Below, piece by piece: positions 33,930-45,180 of a stretch of 64,000 nucleotides of DNA. Source of the stretch: Eurosta solidaginis (Eukaryota > Arthropoda > Insecta > Diptera > Tephritidae); assembly GCF_040869045.1 (NCBI RefSeq), contig NC_090319.1:65196779-65260778 (forward strand). The letters run 5' to 3'. How positions within the stretch are numbered: the first letter of the stretch is position 1; the number at the start of each line of letters is the position of its first letter. A model generated the notes under the pieces. That model did no database searches, was not told where the DNA came from, and was given only the letters and a program-made list of their open reading frames with translations. The translations under genes and the position numbers were made by a program.

Positions 33930-34910
33930 CTGAACAACGGAGCATAAATGGAGTGGATGATTTTACCTAGCTCTCCTCTATGCAGCTAACAAAACTTGGG
34001 CGGTCCAGTAAATAAAGATGCATCGCATGGACTTCCAATGGGCAGTACCTTGTTAACACTCCAATAACCATACATATATGAGTTTCGGGAAACCCTACTA
34101 ATAGCGCTTGGAGTCAAAAACGGGCCAGAAAGACCTCGACACACGACAAGAGGTGATATCAGGACAGTGTTTGCTTAGCTAGCTCAACACCCATCTGTCC
34201 AGAAGCAGAAAACAAGTAGAGAGAGGCTTTCCAAAGTCTGCACCGACAAACACTTTTAGTTTGCCAGTGCCAGCCTGGATCAAGAGATTAGCCCCACAGT
34301 TTCCAGGTATATCATTTTGCTCAGGCATCCAGATAATTTGTTCCAAAAAGTAGTTGGATGCTACTGATATAATGAAAGCCCCATCCTGCTGCATCTGTAT
34401 GGAGAATGATAAGGTGGAATCATCGAGCCCCTTTATGCTTGACTACCCAGCTTTTGCCAGAATTTGGCGAAAGTATTTCGGTCGCGACTTACTTGAATCT
34501 CCGTAGGATTTATTCAAGGTTGAGATCAGTCTCATTCTAAATTTTACCGTTGCTACGCAAATACTCGGCACACAGAGGTGGAATCAAAGTCGTATAGTAT
34601 TCTACACAAGGGCAGAGTGTTGAATGTGTCAACTTCAGTTGAAGCCGGCGCAAAGAGATGGAAACAAAGTCGTCTTGTACTCTACACAAGGCCAGAACAC
34701 CACGGAAGGAATTCGGTTTGACTACCATAAAGTAAAGCCAATGTACCACCTTTGGAGAGCATCCAGCGTAAGCCTATTGCACTTCGAAATCTGTTCAAAG
34801 CAACCGAAGCCTTCCAGTCCTTTCCTCCACATTGAGCTGTACGGCAGCCTGCTGTCAAGCATATCCTTAAGGTACTTAACCCTATCGGATGGTCCAGCGG
34901 TACTCCCCTA
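33930..34910 (-). mobile_element. Degraded RNase H-bearing non-LTR element
   Basis: Minus-strand pieces in order: FRSAIGLRWMLSKGG near 34820 and VHWLYFMVVKP (34745-34700), which are the RT thumb region; then, after a gap, WMPEQNDIPGNCGANLLIQ (34330-34270), a corrupted form of the RNase H motif W.PGH.DI.GN..ADELA. Downstream pieces extend to about 33930. All are in different frames. The family is LOA/I-like but too decayed to place. Confidence 0.55.
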
Positions 34911-34914
34911 AAAG

Positions 34915-35850
34915 AAGATCCATATTTCAAACAACCCGATCCACTGTAGAATGTGTATTCAGAAATTTACCCCGGACAGAAGCATGGGGTGATTCGCATA
35001 AGCCACCATTTGTAAGCAACTACAGCCAAGATTCTGAAGAACAACATTCATTACCACCACCTAAAGGAGGACGACCCCCTGGGCGCATCCCTTTTCTCAT
35101 TTTTCTAAATTTTGGCTCAACCCTCCCTAAAGTTATGCCACTCAACAAGGACCCTTTTAATTTCCCCTGGCAGGACTCTGTGTAAGGGTATTTCTATGTT
35201 AAGAAGGACACCTCGCAAAAATGCTTTGCTTTCGAGGGATCCCTCTAAAAGTTTGAAAACCGAATGCACAGCTACTTCTGTACACCTAGCTTATTAAAAT
35301 AGGCGTGTTGAGATGCCGCAAATTGATCTCTAGGAATTTTTTTTGGTTCAAAATTTGTTCATTAAGTTTAAACTTTTACAACTTTTTGGGTTTTTGTTAA
35401 ACCAGAAGTATCAGATAATTTCTGTTTCTAGATTTTTTAAACTTTTTGATTTTTTTTCAACCGCTTTTGAGTTTTAGTATTGTGGTGAATGGTTTAATTT
35501 TCAACCCTGTACTAAAAACAAAATTATATGGAATCAGAAATATTAATAAAAGAAATTATATTCTGTATCTGTGTTAAAGTGATGCTCATCTTGACTGACT
35601 GACTGGGTTTTTCAGTTCGATTTTATGTTAAAACAAAACAAACAAAAAATGCGAAAAGTAAATGAAAGCAGAATTAATATCAATAAAATTTTAAAGTAGG
35701 ACACAACGATGAAACAAACAAATTTGTTGGTACCTACTACAATTTCAGTTAGGGCATGAGTCATACAGAAAACCGCCTCTTCTACTACATCAGGCTGAAA
35801 TAAACGATCCGCAGTGTCGTTGATAAACTGTTAACGATAGCTAGTCTACA
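34915..35850. other. Intergenic stretch, nothing recognised
   Basis: No repeat boundary or protein family recognised. Short overlapping frames on both strands at 34889-35297 lack any known domain. Confidence 0.35.
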
Positions 35851-36216
35851 CATTTGCCGTCATCCAGTGAGTTTTACAGCTCCGGCTCATGCTCAATTCT
35901 CACGGGAATGCTCTGGATCAACGAGAGACTTGAGAAGCAGATGTCGTGATATTTTCGCACACGTGAAATGTGATTGGCAGATGTCGCCGCTGTTTTTCAT
36001 TTAACTCATACGGCGAAAGGCTAAGCAGCGACATCTATTTTTGAAAAAGTAGTTTTATTAAAAGCAGCGTTGCCAACGAAAGATAAGTAATTAACAAATT
36101 ATCTGGCTCACAAATTGAACCAGACTTTGCTCTGGATTTTTCTGGCTCAAATCGTTGTTGTTGCATTTACATGCAAAATTATTTATCTGGCTCAGCCTTT
36201 TGCCGCCGGATGATGG
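35851..36216 (-). repeat. Unclassified dispersed repeat X, copy 2 (inverted)
   Basis: Reverse complement of copy 1 at 31843-32205, about 3.6 kb away, with similar length (366 against 363 bases). Shared blocks include ACAGCTCCGGCTCA, CACGGGAATGCTCTGGATCA and GGCGAAAGGCTAAGCAGCGA. Confidence 0.7.
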
Positions 36217-36489
36217 ATATTATAAGTGCTAACAAATCGGTATTGCCAATGTCTACATTAAGGTGTCTTTACATCGGTCGATTTTTTCCACATTGCTACT
36301 AAATGCTTATTTTTTTACATTAAGTACAAGGGAAAAACGTAGCTAGACGTGGCTTTAGCACGATCAATTTTAAACTCTACAAAATAGTTGGGGATGTAAT
36401 CTTCGCCAAATGTAAATGTTATTGGTAAAAATGTTAATCAAGATCAAAATTTACTTTATCAAAATTTTAATTCACTTTACCTTATTTTA

Positions 36490-36950
36490 CCCTTTTTGTC
36501 AATTTTTTTTTTTTGTTATTTTTCAATCTTGCTTTATTTTATTTTGTTTTATTTTATTTATTTCACCATAATTTATTTTATTTTTTATTTTATTCAACTT
36601 TATTTTATTTTATTGTATTTTATTTTAAATTATTTTGATTTTTTCCATTTTATTCTTATTTATTTTATTTTATTTATTTTATTCTATTTTGTAAAATTTT
36701 TTTAATATTTCATTATTTTTTATTTTTTTATCTTATTTTATATTATTTTATTTTAAGTTACTTTATTTTATTATATTTTGTACTATATCCATTTTTTTTT
36801 TAATATTTCTTACTTAATTTTTTTTTCTTTGATTTCAATTTATTTTATTTTCTTTCACTGAATTTTAATTCATTTAATTTTGTTTTATTTTAATTGAATT
36901 TATTTTATATTGAATTTGTTTTATTTTATTAAACGGATTTTTTTAACTGA
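36490..36950. repeat. Low-complexity TTTTA/TTTAT tract
   Basis: Imperfect (TTTTA)n sequence. Open frames of F/I/Y/L are composition artefacts. Similar tracts lie at 37840-38100 and 40010-40240. Confidence 0.85.
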
Positions 36951-37550
36951 CTGGGCGGCACGAATTTTGTAATTGAAATTTAAGTAATTTCCCGATCAGC
37001 TACAAGCTTGAAACTTGGAATATAGTTCACAACCCGATGACAATGCAATAATAAGAAAAAAACTTCGATAGGTGGCGCATGGATCGACATGTTTCAAAAA
37101 ATCGTATTTGTGGTCCGATTTGGTTCATATTTGGAACACATAATACATACATGACTAGAAAACGGCGTGTGAAAGAAATCGCCGCTAGGTTCGCAATCGA
37201 AATTGTGGTCCGATTTGGTTCATATTTGGAACAAATATTACATACAGTCCGGTAGAAGTGACATCAAAATATTTTTGAGTTCGAGGAGGGACAAGCATGC
37301 GTTGCGCAGAGTCGAGTAAAGTCTTTGGAAGGATTATGTATTGAGGACTTAGATTGTAAAAAATTGTCAGGAAAGAGTCCTTGTAATAATGAGCCACTCA
37401 ATGAACTAAATAGAATGAGAAATAATAGGCAATTAAATAAAGGCTAAAAACGTGAAAATAATATAATTAAAAAAAAAATTTTGTTAAACGGTTTTATTTA
37501 AAACAATACTTACATGAAGTAATAATAATACTAAAGGCTATAAAATAATA

Positions 37551-37793
37551 GTTAGGTCCTAGGTAATAGTCATCACACTCCTTATCAATCAAGGGCGTTG
37601 ATCAAACAATTAAAAAAAAGCGTTAGGCGCGTGAAATGTCTAAAAATGTGAGGCGTAGCATAACCTGATTAAGTTTCAGTTGGTCTTACTTAAGACTGTC
37701 AATAGAAATTTGACGCATCTAACGCTTTTATTTAATTTTCTAATCAACGCCCAAGATTGATGAGGAGTGTGATGTCTAGTACCTAGGACCTAC
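37551..37793. mobile_element. Short MITE with ~80-bp terminal inverted repeats
   Basis: The left arm starts GTTAGGTCCTAGGTAATAG and the inverted right arm GTAGGTCCTAGGTACTAG. Both continue through CATCACACTCCT(T/C)ATCAATC, GGGCGTTGAT and AAAAGCGTTAG, so most of the 243 bases are arm with a short core. No clear duplication of the target flanks. No coding potential. Confidence 0.72.
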
Positions 37794-37839
37794 CTCATTA
37801 TTTTCAAAAACCTTAAACATTTTTTAAATTATTTCATTT

Positions 37840-38100
37840 TATATTGCTTTATTCTTCTTTATTTTATTTTATTTATCTTATTCTATTCTATATCGTTATA
37901 TTTTATTTAAATCATTTAATTTAAAAGTTTTTTTATTTATTTATTTTATTTTATTTTATTTCATTTTATTCTATTTCTTTTTTAATTTTGTTTAATTTAA
38001 AAATATTTTATTTTATTTTGTTTTATTATATTTTGTTTTATTTGATTTAATTTAATAAAAATTTTTTTATTTTGTTTTCTTTTGTTTTATTTTGTTAACA
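37840..38100. repeat. Low-complexity TTTTA tract
   Basis: Imperfect (TTTTA)n repeats with TTTATTTATTTTA variants. Confidence 0.8.
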
Positions 38101-38289
38101 ATTGTTTTTGTATAGGCCGATAAAAACAAAAACAACTGTTAATAAACCATGAGCACTTGGGAATGTCAAACAAAGTAATTGACAATAAACAAAAATCCAG
38201 CATTATCAGTGATTTGCACCAGATGGCGCAACACTGAATAAATATAGTTGGTAAAAGGAATAGAAGTAGCAAATTTGCCAGTCAAACAA

Positions 38290-38530
38290 ACCACCGCTGT
38301 ATAGCTAAATGGTTAGCGCAGCGTGACTAAAGCGTACTGATGATGAAGGCTTAACACCCCTCGAAATGGATCTATCTGCGCAGGTATGGCAGGTTGTCTG
38401 AAAAATTTTCTACTTTCTATTTCAAAAACAAAAAAACAATTTTTCAAATTTAGAAAAATTAAAAAATAACAATAATTATCATTAGAAAAAAATTATTGTT
38501 CTGGCCTTGAGCTCGAATCGAACCTTGGTT
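38290..38530 (+). repeat. Possible tRNA-like SINE or SINE fragment
   Basis: TATAGCTAAATGGTTAGCGC at 38300-38319 closely resembles an RNA polymerase III A box (TRGCNNAGTGG type). A B box in the expected place is poor (around CCCCTCGAAATGG). A second tRNA-arm-like sequence, GAGCTCGAATCGAACC, occurs near 38510 and reads as a B box on the other strand. No TSD found. Confidence 0.35.
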
Positions 38531-39189
38531 TATTTTGTTAACTTTTTTCTATATCCATTTTTTTAAAATATTTTTACTTAATTTTATTTTGTTTTATTTT
38601 ATTTTATATTATCATTTTCGATGAGATTTAGTAGCCTTTTTGGGTTAAAATATATTCTTTAATTTTATGAGCCATTTTATTTAAAATCACAATTTCGTTG
38701 CAACATATTCAAATCATAAACAAATGAGCCAAGATATAGCAATGCGGAATTATTGTATTTGTAATCGAATTTGAAAAAAAAGTTTGATGACGGAGCGCTC
38801 TTGAAGTTTTTCGATTTATTACATTTCTCTCATATTTTGCTACCAGTTTTCGGAGTATTTAAACTATTACCTGAGTAAACGACTACGCCGGAGTAAAAAT
38901 TAAATTTTCGGAGTATATTTTTTCTTCCTTTTTGAAAGCGGGCGAACAACTTACATCAAATTTAATTGGTGGCTTGGCAATCCCATCGATTGTGTTTTTG
39001 CCATGAAATGTTTCTCAGCCTTATGCACGGCCTAAAACGTGTAGAATGACTAATTAATGCTCCCATAAGCACAACACATTCTGGAAGAAAAGTAGGCTCT
39101 ATCTCCCCGGATATTTATCGGGGAAAAATATTATTATTATTGTTTTCGGTTTACCACACATATTTCATGTCCTTTTAATGACACGACGG

Positions 39190-39460
39190 TGTCAAGACCA
39201 GGGCAGATTCCTGTAGGAACGACAATGGCGACCTGGTAACTGACGTACAGAGTGTGGGGGAAGACGAACCCGATACCCCGATTGCCGATGATGAAAAACA
39301 CGCTCCGGCATTCAACTATGGCGAAGTGAGAATGGCAATATCACGGCTAAAAAATCACAAGGTGCCAAGTAATGACGGGGTACCCTCCGGGTTGTTCAAA
39401 CATGGAGGCAAAAGAGGGTTAGCTGACCTCACTGACTCAACGTACTTCAGTTTTATATAA
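39190..39460 (+). mobile_element. RTE-like reverse transcriptase N-terminal fragment
   Basis: A short plus-strand frame reads FNYGEVRMAISRLKNHKVPS, then NDGVPSGLFKHGG. This follows the pattern V..AI..LKN.KAPG.DG.PAELFK.GG at the start of the reverse transcriptase of RTE-clade elements. Nothing else of the element remains nearby. Confidence 0.6.
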
Positions 39461-39469
39461 AACTTTAAG

Positions 39470-41140
39470 AAGTGCTGTATGTTGAATTTTTGCGGGATTT
39501 ACAGATCGCGCCCGGACACACTTTTTCCTTACATTTTACTCCTTCTATTCTCATACCATACGAAAATAGTACAAAAACTGTGAGTAAAATGTGAACAAAC
39601 ATGTCTTAAGACACGAACAATGAATTCGCGTCATTTCATCTAATCTCGCCACTTGCAAACAATCAGCTTTTCATACGTATCCAATGAACCAAAAGATATT
39701 AGGTAGTAATACTATTTAGTTTTCAACTCGACCCACATAAACCTTTGAGATAAAAAATATAGTAGGAGGTAAGAGTGGAGCAAAATACTCCGATTGGGAT
39801 AAGGTCTGAACACTGCGTCAGCAATGAAACATGTTGTCAAAAGCGTGACTTCACGCCGAGAAAATTTATATCCCAGCCAACTGTGATTTTTGCTCTCTCA
39901 TTTTTCAATGCGGGATCTGTTTATTGGATCATGTATTCAAATGATCCTGATGATGAATTCAGAATGAATGTGTGTCATCAAATTAAAGAATACATTTTTT
40001 TATCTAATTTTGTTTCATTTAATTTTATTTTATTTCACTTTATTTTAATTGAATTTTTTTTATTTTATTTTAAATTATTTTGTTGTATCTTCTTTATTTT
40101 ATTTTACTTAACTTTATTTATTTTAATTTGTTTTATTTTATTCTATTCTATTTTGTTATATTTTCTTGAATGTTTCCTTATTTTTTTCTTTTATATTACA
40201 TTATTTTTTAAATTTTATTTTATTTTACTTATTTAATTTTTCCATTAGCAGCCTTAAATATTTTATAGAAAACAGGATATATGACACCAAGTTTCCTAAT
40301 TAAGTTTGTATCTCGCAAGCCCAAAATGTAATTGAGCGCCTTTTTTCATGGATTTTCATATAGAATCCGTTTCTGCTGAAAATTATGTTAGAAAAAACTA
40401 GTCCACTCTAATGTGTATGCACTTAGTAGATATGTATGTACTATTTGCAAGCGTTTGCCGAAACGCTTAATTTGAGTTGCGTAAACGACTGGAGCAATCC
40501 GCTGGCACACTTCAACTCATAACAGGGTCGCTTAGTCAGTCAGCCTAAGACAAGCGACAGCAGTTCAATGTAGTTTGAATTGAAGGTAATTTATTTTTTT
40601 CTTAAATTAAAGCAACAAATTGACAAGTGGGAAAACTTTAATATTTCCATGTGTGTAAGTACAAATTTGTTGAATTTGTTTTTATGACGACATCTCCATT
40701 TTTCACGATCAGCTTAACAATAATATGTTATCTTACGATTCCTCTTCTCCAGTTCAATGCTTTTCCTTTTCAATACTCAGTCGCTGTCTCATTTTCCTAC
40801 CCTCTCCCTTTTGTTTTCCACATCCACTCCATTTCTGGCACTCATTATCTCTTTTATCACTTTTCTTCTCAGTTTCCTCCCCTATTCAGAGTGATCAGCC
40901 TACACGTTATGTAAGGACAGCGTCACCACAATCGACACTTTCCATTCTTACCACTTTGAATTTATCCCACACAGTGCCAACGATTGCCCTTCTCTGTAAG
41001 CTTCAGAACAAGCGTTCCTCCTAGAGAGGAGTGCGCAAAGAAATTTAACTGGGCCAGTGGACTGGTTAACTGGTTCACGAGTGAGTCGAAGTTGGAGAAA
41101 AAGGTTGAAAAGCGGTTTCACGTGAAGAACTCGGTGTAAT
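39470..41140. other. Intergenic stretch with T-rich tract
   Basis: Contains a TTTTA-type low-complexity tract at about 40010-40240 and C/T-rich sequence at 40740-40880. No gene or element recognised. Confidence 0.45.
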
Positions 41141-41149
41141 TCGTAAGTT

Positions 41150-41360
41150 TAAGTTGCCCGATAATTATAGCGTCTTCAAAGCGGTAGCTTCCGCTATTAA
41201 TACGGTTGATGACAAGCTCTCCAGCGCTACTAGGATGACGACACATTTTATACCGGACTGTTCAGCTTTTTCCAGAACAAGACGAAAATATTTCGATCTC
41301 GGATTACTAGGATCTCCGAAGGGCTTATCAAGGGTTGAGATCGATGCAATTTGAAACTAC
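41150..41360 (+). mobile_element. RNase H scrap of a non-LTR element
   Basis: The plus strand reads LPDNYSVFKAVASAINTVD, a corrupted form of the LPD.CSVFQAEVAAI motif seen in the RNase H at 42621-43688. No other part is recognisable here. Confidence 0.45.
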
Positions 41361-42051
41361 GTCGTTGGTAGACAACGATTCTCTAAGTAGCTATGGCTTT
41401 CGTCACCGTTATCTTATGTGGTATCACAGTGTCAGCTTCCTTGCCGGAATGGCTACCTCTTAACCAAATTACTTATTTATCCCGCCTTTGGTAGGAAGGG
41501 ATCCGAGTCGTACTCCAAGAATGCGGCACATTATTCAGTCTTATGCGCCTATCAAAAATTATAAAAAATATGGTCTTTGATAGGAAGGGACTATTCCATT
41601 AGCATAGGGCGATTTAAGCCTGGAAAAAAGTTTTTGGTTTTAGTCAAAAACACTGGCACTAATCGCTTTGTGTTGGGAATGCAAGCACGTCTAACAGCTC
41701 ATCCGCATCATATCTCATACCTAGTTAGCAAATGTTGACTGAAAGTGAAGCGGGCAAAACCGAAGTGTTTTTTTCAAGTCAATTTTAACCTGTAAAAGAG
41801 ACACATACATAAACTTTTATTCAAAATCTTATAAGTGGAAATGTGAGAAAACATCACAAATATTGAGATGGTGCGCTCTCTCTGCGAAAGTGGTTATATT
41901 TTGACCGACCTTCCCACGAAATTAACCAAGTTTGACGTATGGCTCCTAACCAAGGTCATAGGCAAATAGGTTAGGTTAGGTTTGGTTGGCTGCCCGAGGG
42001 CACACTTAGGCCAGTAGTATTAGGCCCGTTGTGATACCACGAAAAACACCG

Positions 42052-45000
42052 TTACCTTTCCTCTTCGAACCATTTTGAGGTCCTGATGAAAGCTACCAGG
42101 TCCTTGGCGTCATGCTCCGCAACCTGGCTCAGATTATCAAGAAATGGAGCTCCCAGAAAGCGCTGCCGTGTTCCGCTTAGTGCTGGGCAGTTGCAAATGA
42201 GGTGAACCACCGTTTCCTCCTCCTCATCCTCTTTGCACCTCCTACAGCAACGACGATAAGGCGCTCCTAACCTTTCTGCATGCCTACCTATGAGGCAATG
42301 ACCCGTTAGTGCCCCCCAAGTGTGGAAATTGTATCCCTTCTTAGGTTGTAAACGTGACGGGGTCTTTTAGGATCCCATTTAGGCCAGGTTTCTTTCGATG
42401 TTAAACACCCCGGTGTTTGTAGCCATCTTTCGTCGGCTTGACAGTAGATGTGCTCTTTTAGCATTAGCTGGCATGTGGACAAGGGCATACCAAAGCGTTC
42501 TTGTCCAGGAAGAACCTGCCTGGTTGTACCCTGCCTAGCGAGTTCATTTGCAATGCAGTTTCCCTCGATATCCCTATGTCCAGGGACCCATGTGAGGTGT
42601 ACACGGTTCTGTTGAGCCATCTATTGAAGAGATCGGCGACAGTTTAGTGCTAGTTCAGAATTGAACGAGTGGGAGCCCAGAGATTTTATGGCAGCTTGGC
42701 TGTCGCTGAAGATAAACATTTCTTTGCCGACATTGTATGTCCCTATCCTAGCTGCGGCTTCCATTATGGCTGCAACTTCTGCCTGGAATACACTGCAGTG
42801 GTCGGGTAGTCTGAATGAGAGCTGGATGTCAAGGTCCCTTGAGTATACTCCACCTCCAAATCTACCGTTTAGCTTGGAGCCGTCCGTGTATATGGAAATG
42901 CTGTTGCTCATAGCAAGGCACTTATCCGACTCCGTCCAGTCATCCCTGCTGGGTATGTTTATATTAAAGTTGGTTTCCGCAACTGTTGTGGTCGCACAGC
43001 GATCCGTGCTAGGAGGAAGAAAACTGTATTTGTTTAGCATACTTGAGTGTCCTGTGGTATTGTTGTTCCAACACGACAACTCCCTTAGACGCAGGGCTGA
43101 CGTTGCAGCTGCTCGATGACCACCTAGATCCAATGAAAGGATGTCAAGAATGGCCTGAAGAGCTTCGCTAGGCGATGTTCTTAGAGCCCCGCTTATGCTT
43201 ATCATGCTGGATCTGTGGACTTTATCCAACAAGTTTAGGTTTGACGCCTTGCTCAAGGCTGGCCACCATACGACTACCCCATACAGCAGTATGGGTCTGA
43301 TAATCGCGGTATAAATCCATCTGCATATGTTGGGGGTGAGTCCCCATTTTTTGCCACTGGTTCTTTTACACGTATATATTGCAATATCCGCTTTCTTTTC
43401 TCGCTGAATAACGTTGTCCTTCCAGTTCAGCTTTTTGTCTAAAACTACGCCTAGAAATTTGGCTTTATCTGCCAAGCTTAGGCGCACCCCATTTAGTTCT
43501 GGTAGGTTTAACGATGTTATCTTGTATCGTTTGGTATATAAGACAAGCTCTACTTTATCGGAATTGACGCTGAGTCCACATCGGGAAGCCCACACGGAAA
43601 CCTCTCGCAATGCTACCTGCATCAAGTCGCATAAAGTTTGAGGGAACTTGCCTCTGTAGACAATCGCTAGGTCATCAGCATATGCCACAACCTTCCCGCT
43701 CCCCCAACTAGTATCTCTTAATAGCGAGTTTACCGTTAGGTTCCATAGTAGAGGGGAAAGGACACCACCCTGGGGCGTGCCCCTTGCGACAAATCGTGTT
43801 ATATCAACCTCCCCAGTGAGGAAAGCACATTCCTTCCCCTGAGCAGTTGATCAATCAGTCCCACTAGGGGTCTATTTACGTCCAGATCAGTTAAAGCATT
43901 GTTAACGGCGTCTGGACTTATATTGTTGAATGCTCCTTCAATGTCTAGGAAGGCCACAACACAATAATCCTTTTCGAAAAAGGATGTTTCTATAGTAGAG
44001 ACTAGGCTGTGTAGCGCAGTCTCCGCAGATTTACCTTTGGTGTACGCGTGTTGATAGCCCGAAATGAGGTTCCTATCAATGCTTGTAGTGAGAAAATCGA
44101 TAACTAATCTCTCTAGGGTCTTGAGTACGAAGGATGAAAGACTGATAGGTCTGTAGTCCTTCGGCTCGTAGTGAGAGGCTTTGCCTGCCTTAGGAATGAA
44201 TATGACCGTGGCGCTCCTCCATGCACACGGAATATAGTTCAGAGCCAAACAAGCGGTATATATGTCCAGCAGCCAGTTGGCTGATAACTCCAAAGAGTAG
44301 ATAAGTTGAGCGGGGACAATCCCGTCTGGTCCAGCATCCTTAAAAGGTTTAAAACTTTTAACTGCCCACCTCACCCTCTCCTCAGTGATGGGTATATTCA
44401 CAGCTTGGTTTGCTGCAGGTACTTCCGGTGCGTTGGTCATATTTCCCGGGAAATGTGTGTCCAGGAGCAGCTCTAGGGTGTCCCCTTCTGTGCTGGTCCA
44501 GGTACCATTCGGTCTCCGCAGAAAGCTAATAGCTGTTTGCGTCTTAGAAAGCACGCACCGTAGCCTTGATGTGTCAACGACACTTTCGACTCCAGTGCGG
44601 AAATTTCTCCATGAAGTTCTCTTCGCTTGTCACAGGACTTTTTTGTAGGTCCTTAGATTGTCCTTGTATTCTAGCCATTGTGCCCCGTTATCAAAGAATT
44701 TGGCTTTGTTGAACTGTTCTCTACAGGATTTACTAAGTAGGTCCAGATCATCGGACCACCAGTGAGGTTTACGCTTACCGCGTGATTTTGGCAATGGACA
44801 AGCCTGTCCTAAGGCATTTGAGAATGCCGATGTGAAGGTTTCTATCATACCCTCTAGCTCCTCCGTTGATGAGGAGCTTTGTGGGGGCAGTTCTGGTACT
44901 TCTCTCGCTAACAGCTCATTATGTAGGTCCTGTCATTATGTATTACATGGGTTACGTCTGGCAATGGGCTGATCGACGAAGAACTCTAATTACTTCAACA

Positions 45001-45180
45001 TACCGGTGGTCTGAAAAGGAATGTTCCTCAAGAACACGCCATTTTTTAACCCACCCAAAAACGCTTCCGCTACAAATAGTGAGGTCAATAACCTCCTTAC
45101 GGTTTTTAGTAATAAAAGTTGGTTCATTACCTACATTGCAAACTACAAGGTTAGTTGTTAAAAGGTACTCAAAAAGTGAC
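42052..45180 (-). pseudogene. ORF2: endonuclease remnant, reverse transcriptase, RNase H, CCHC tail
   Basis: This is the multidomain enzyme that nicks target DNA and reverse-transcribes the element RNA. In order: the endonuclease end (VIDLTICSG...HSFSDHRYVEV, with the SDH motif, ~45090-44990); linker WWSDDLDLLSKSC; RT fingers and palm (KAGKASHYEPKDYRPISL, AFLDIEGAFNN with catalytic D, GTPQGGVLSPLLWN, then YADD at ~43683-43672); RT thumb (IYTAIIRPILLYGVVVWWPA); RNase H (SIYTDGSKLNGRFGGG, QAEVAAI, FSDSQAAIKSL, WVPGHRDIEGN); and CCRRCKEDEEEETVVHLICNC near 42240. Lesions: the N-terminal endonuclease is missing, there are frameshifts near 44940, 43820 and 42315, TGA at 44632-44630 and TAG at 42623-42621. 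Outside these the frames are long, so the copy is fairly young. Confidence 0.88.

Noticed and set aside
36496..36705. Phe/Ile/Tyr-rich frame resembling a membrane protein
   Set aside because: Low-complexity TTTTA repeat; hydrophobicity follows from T-rich codons.
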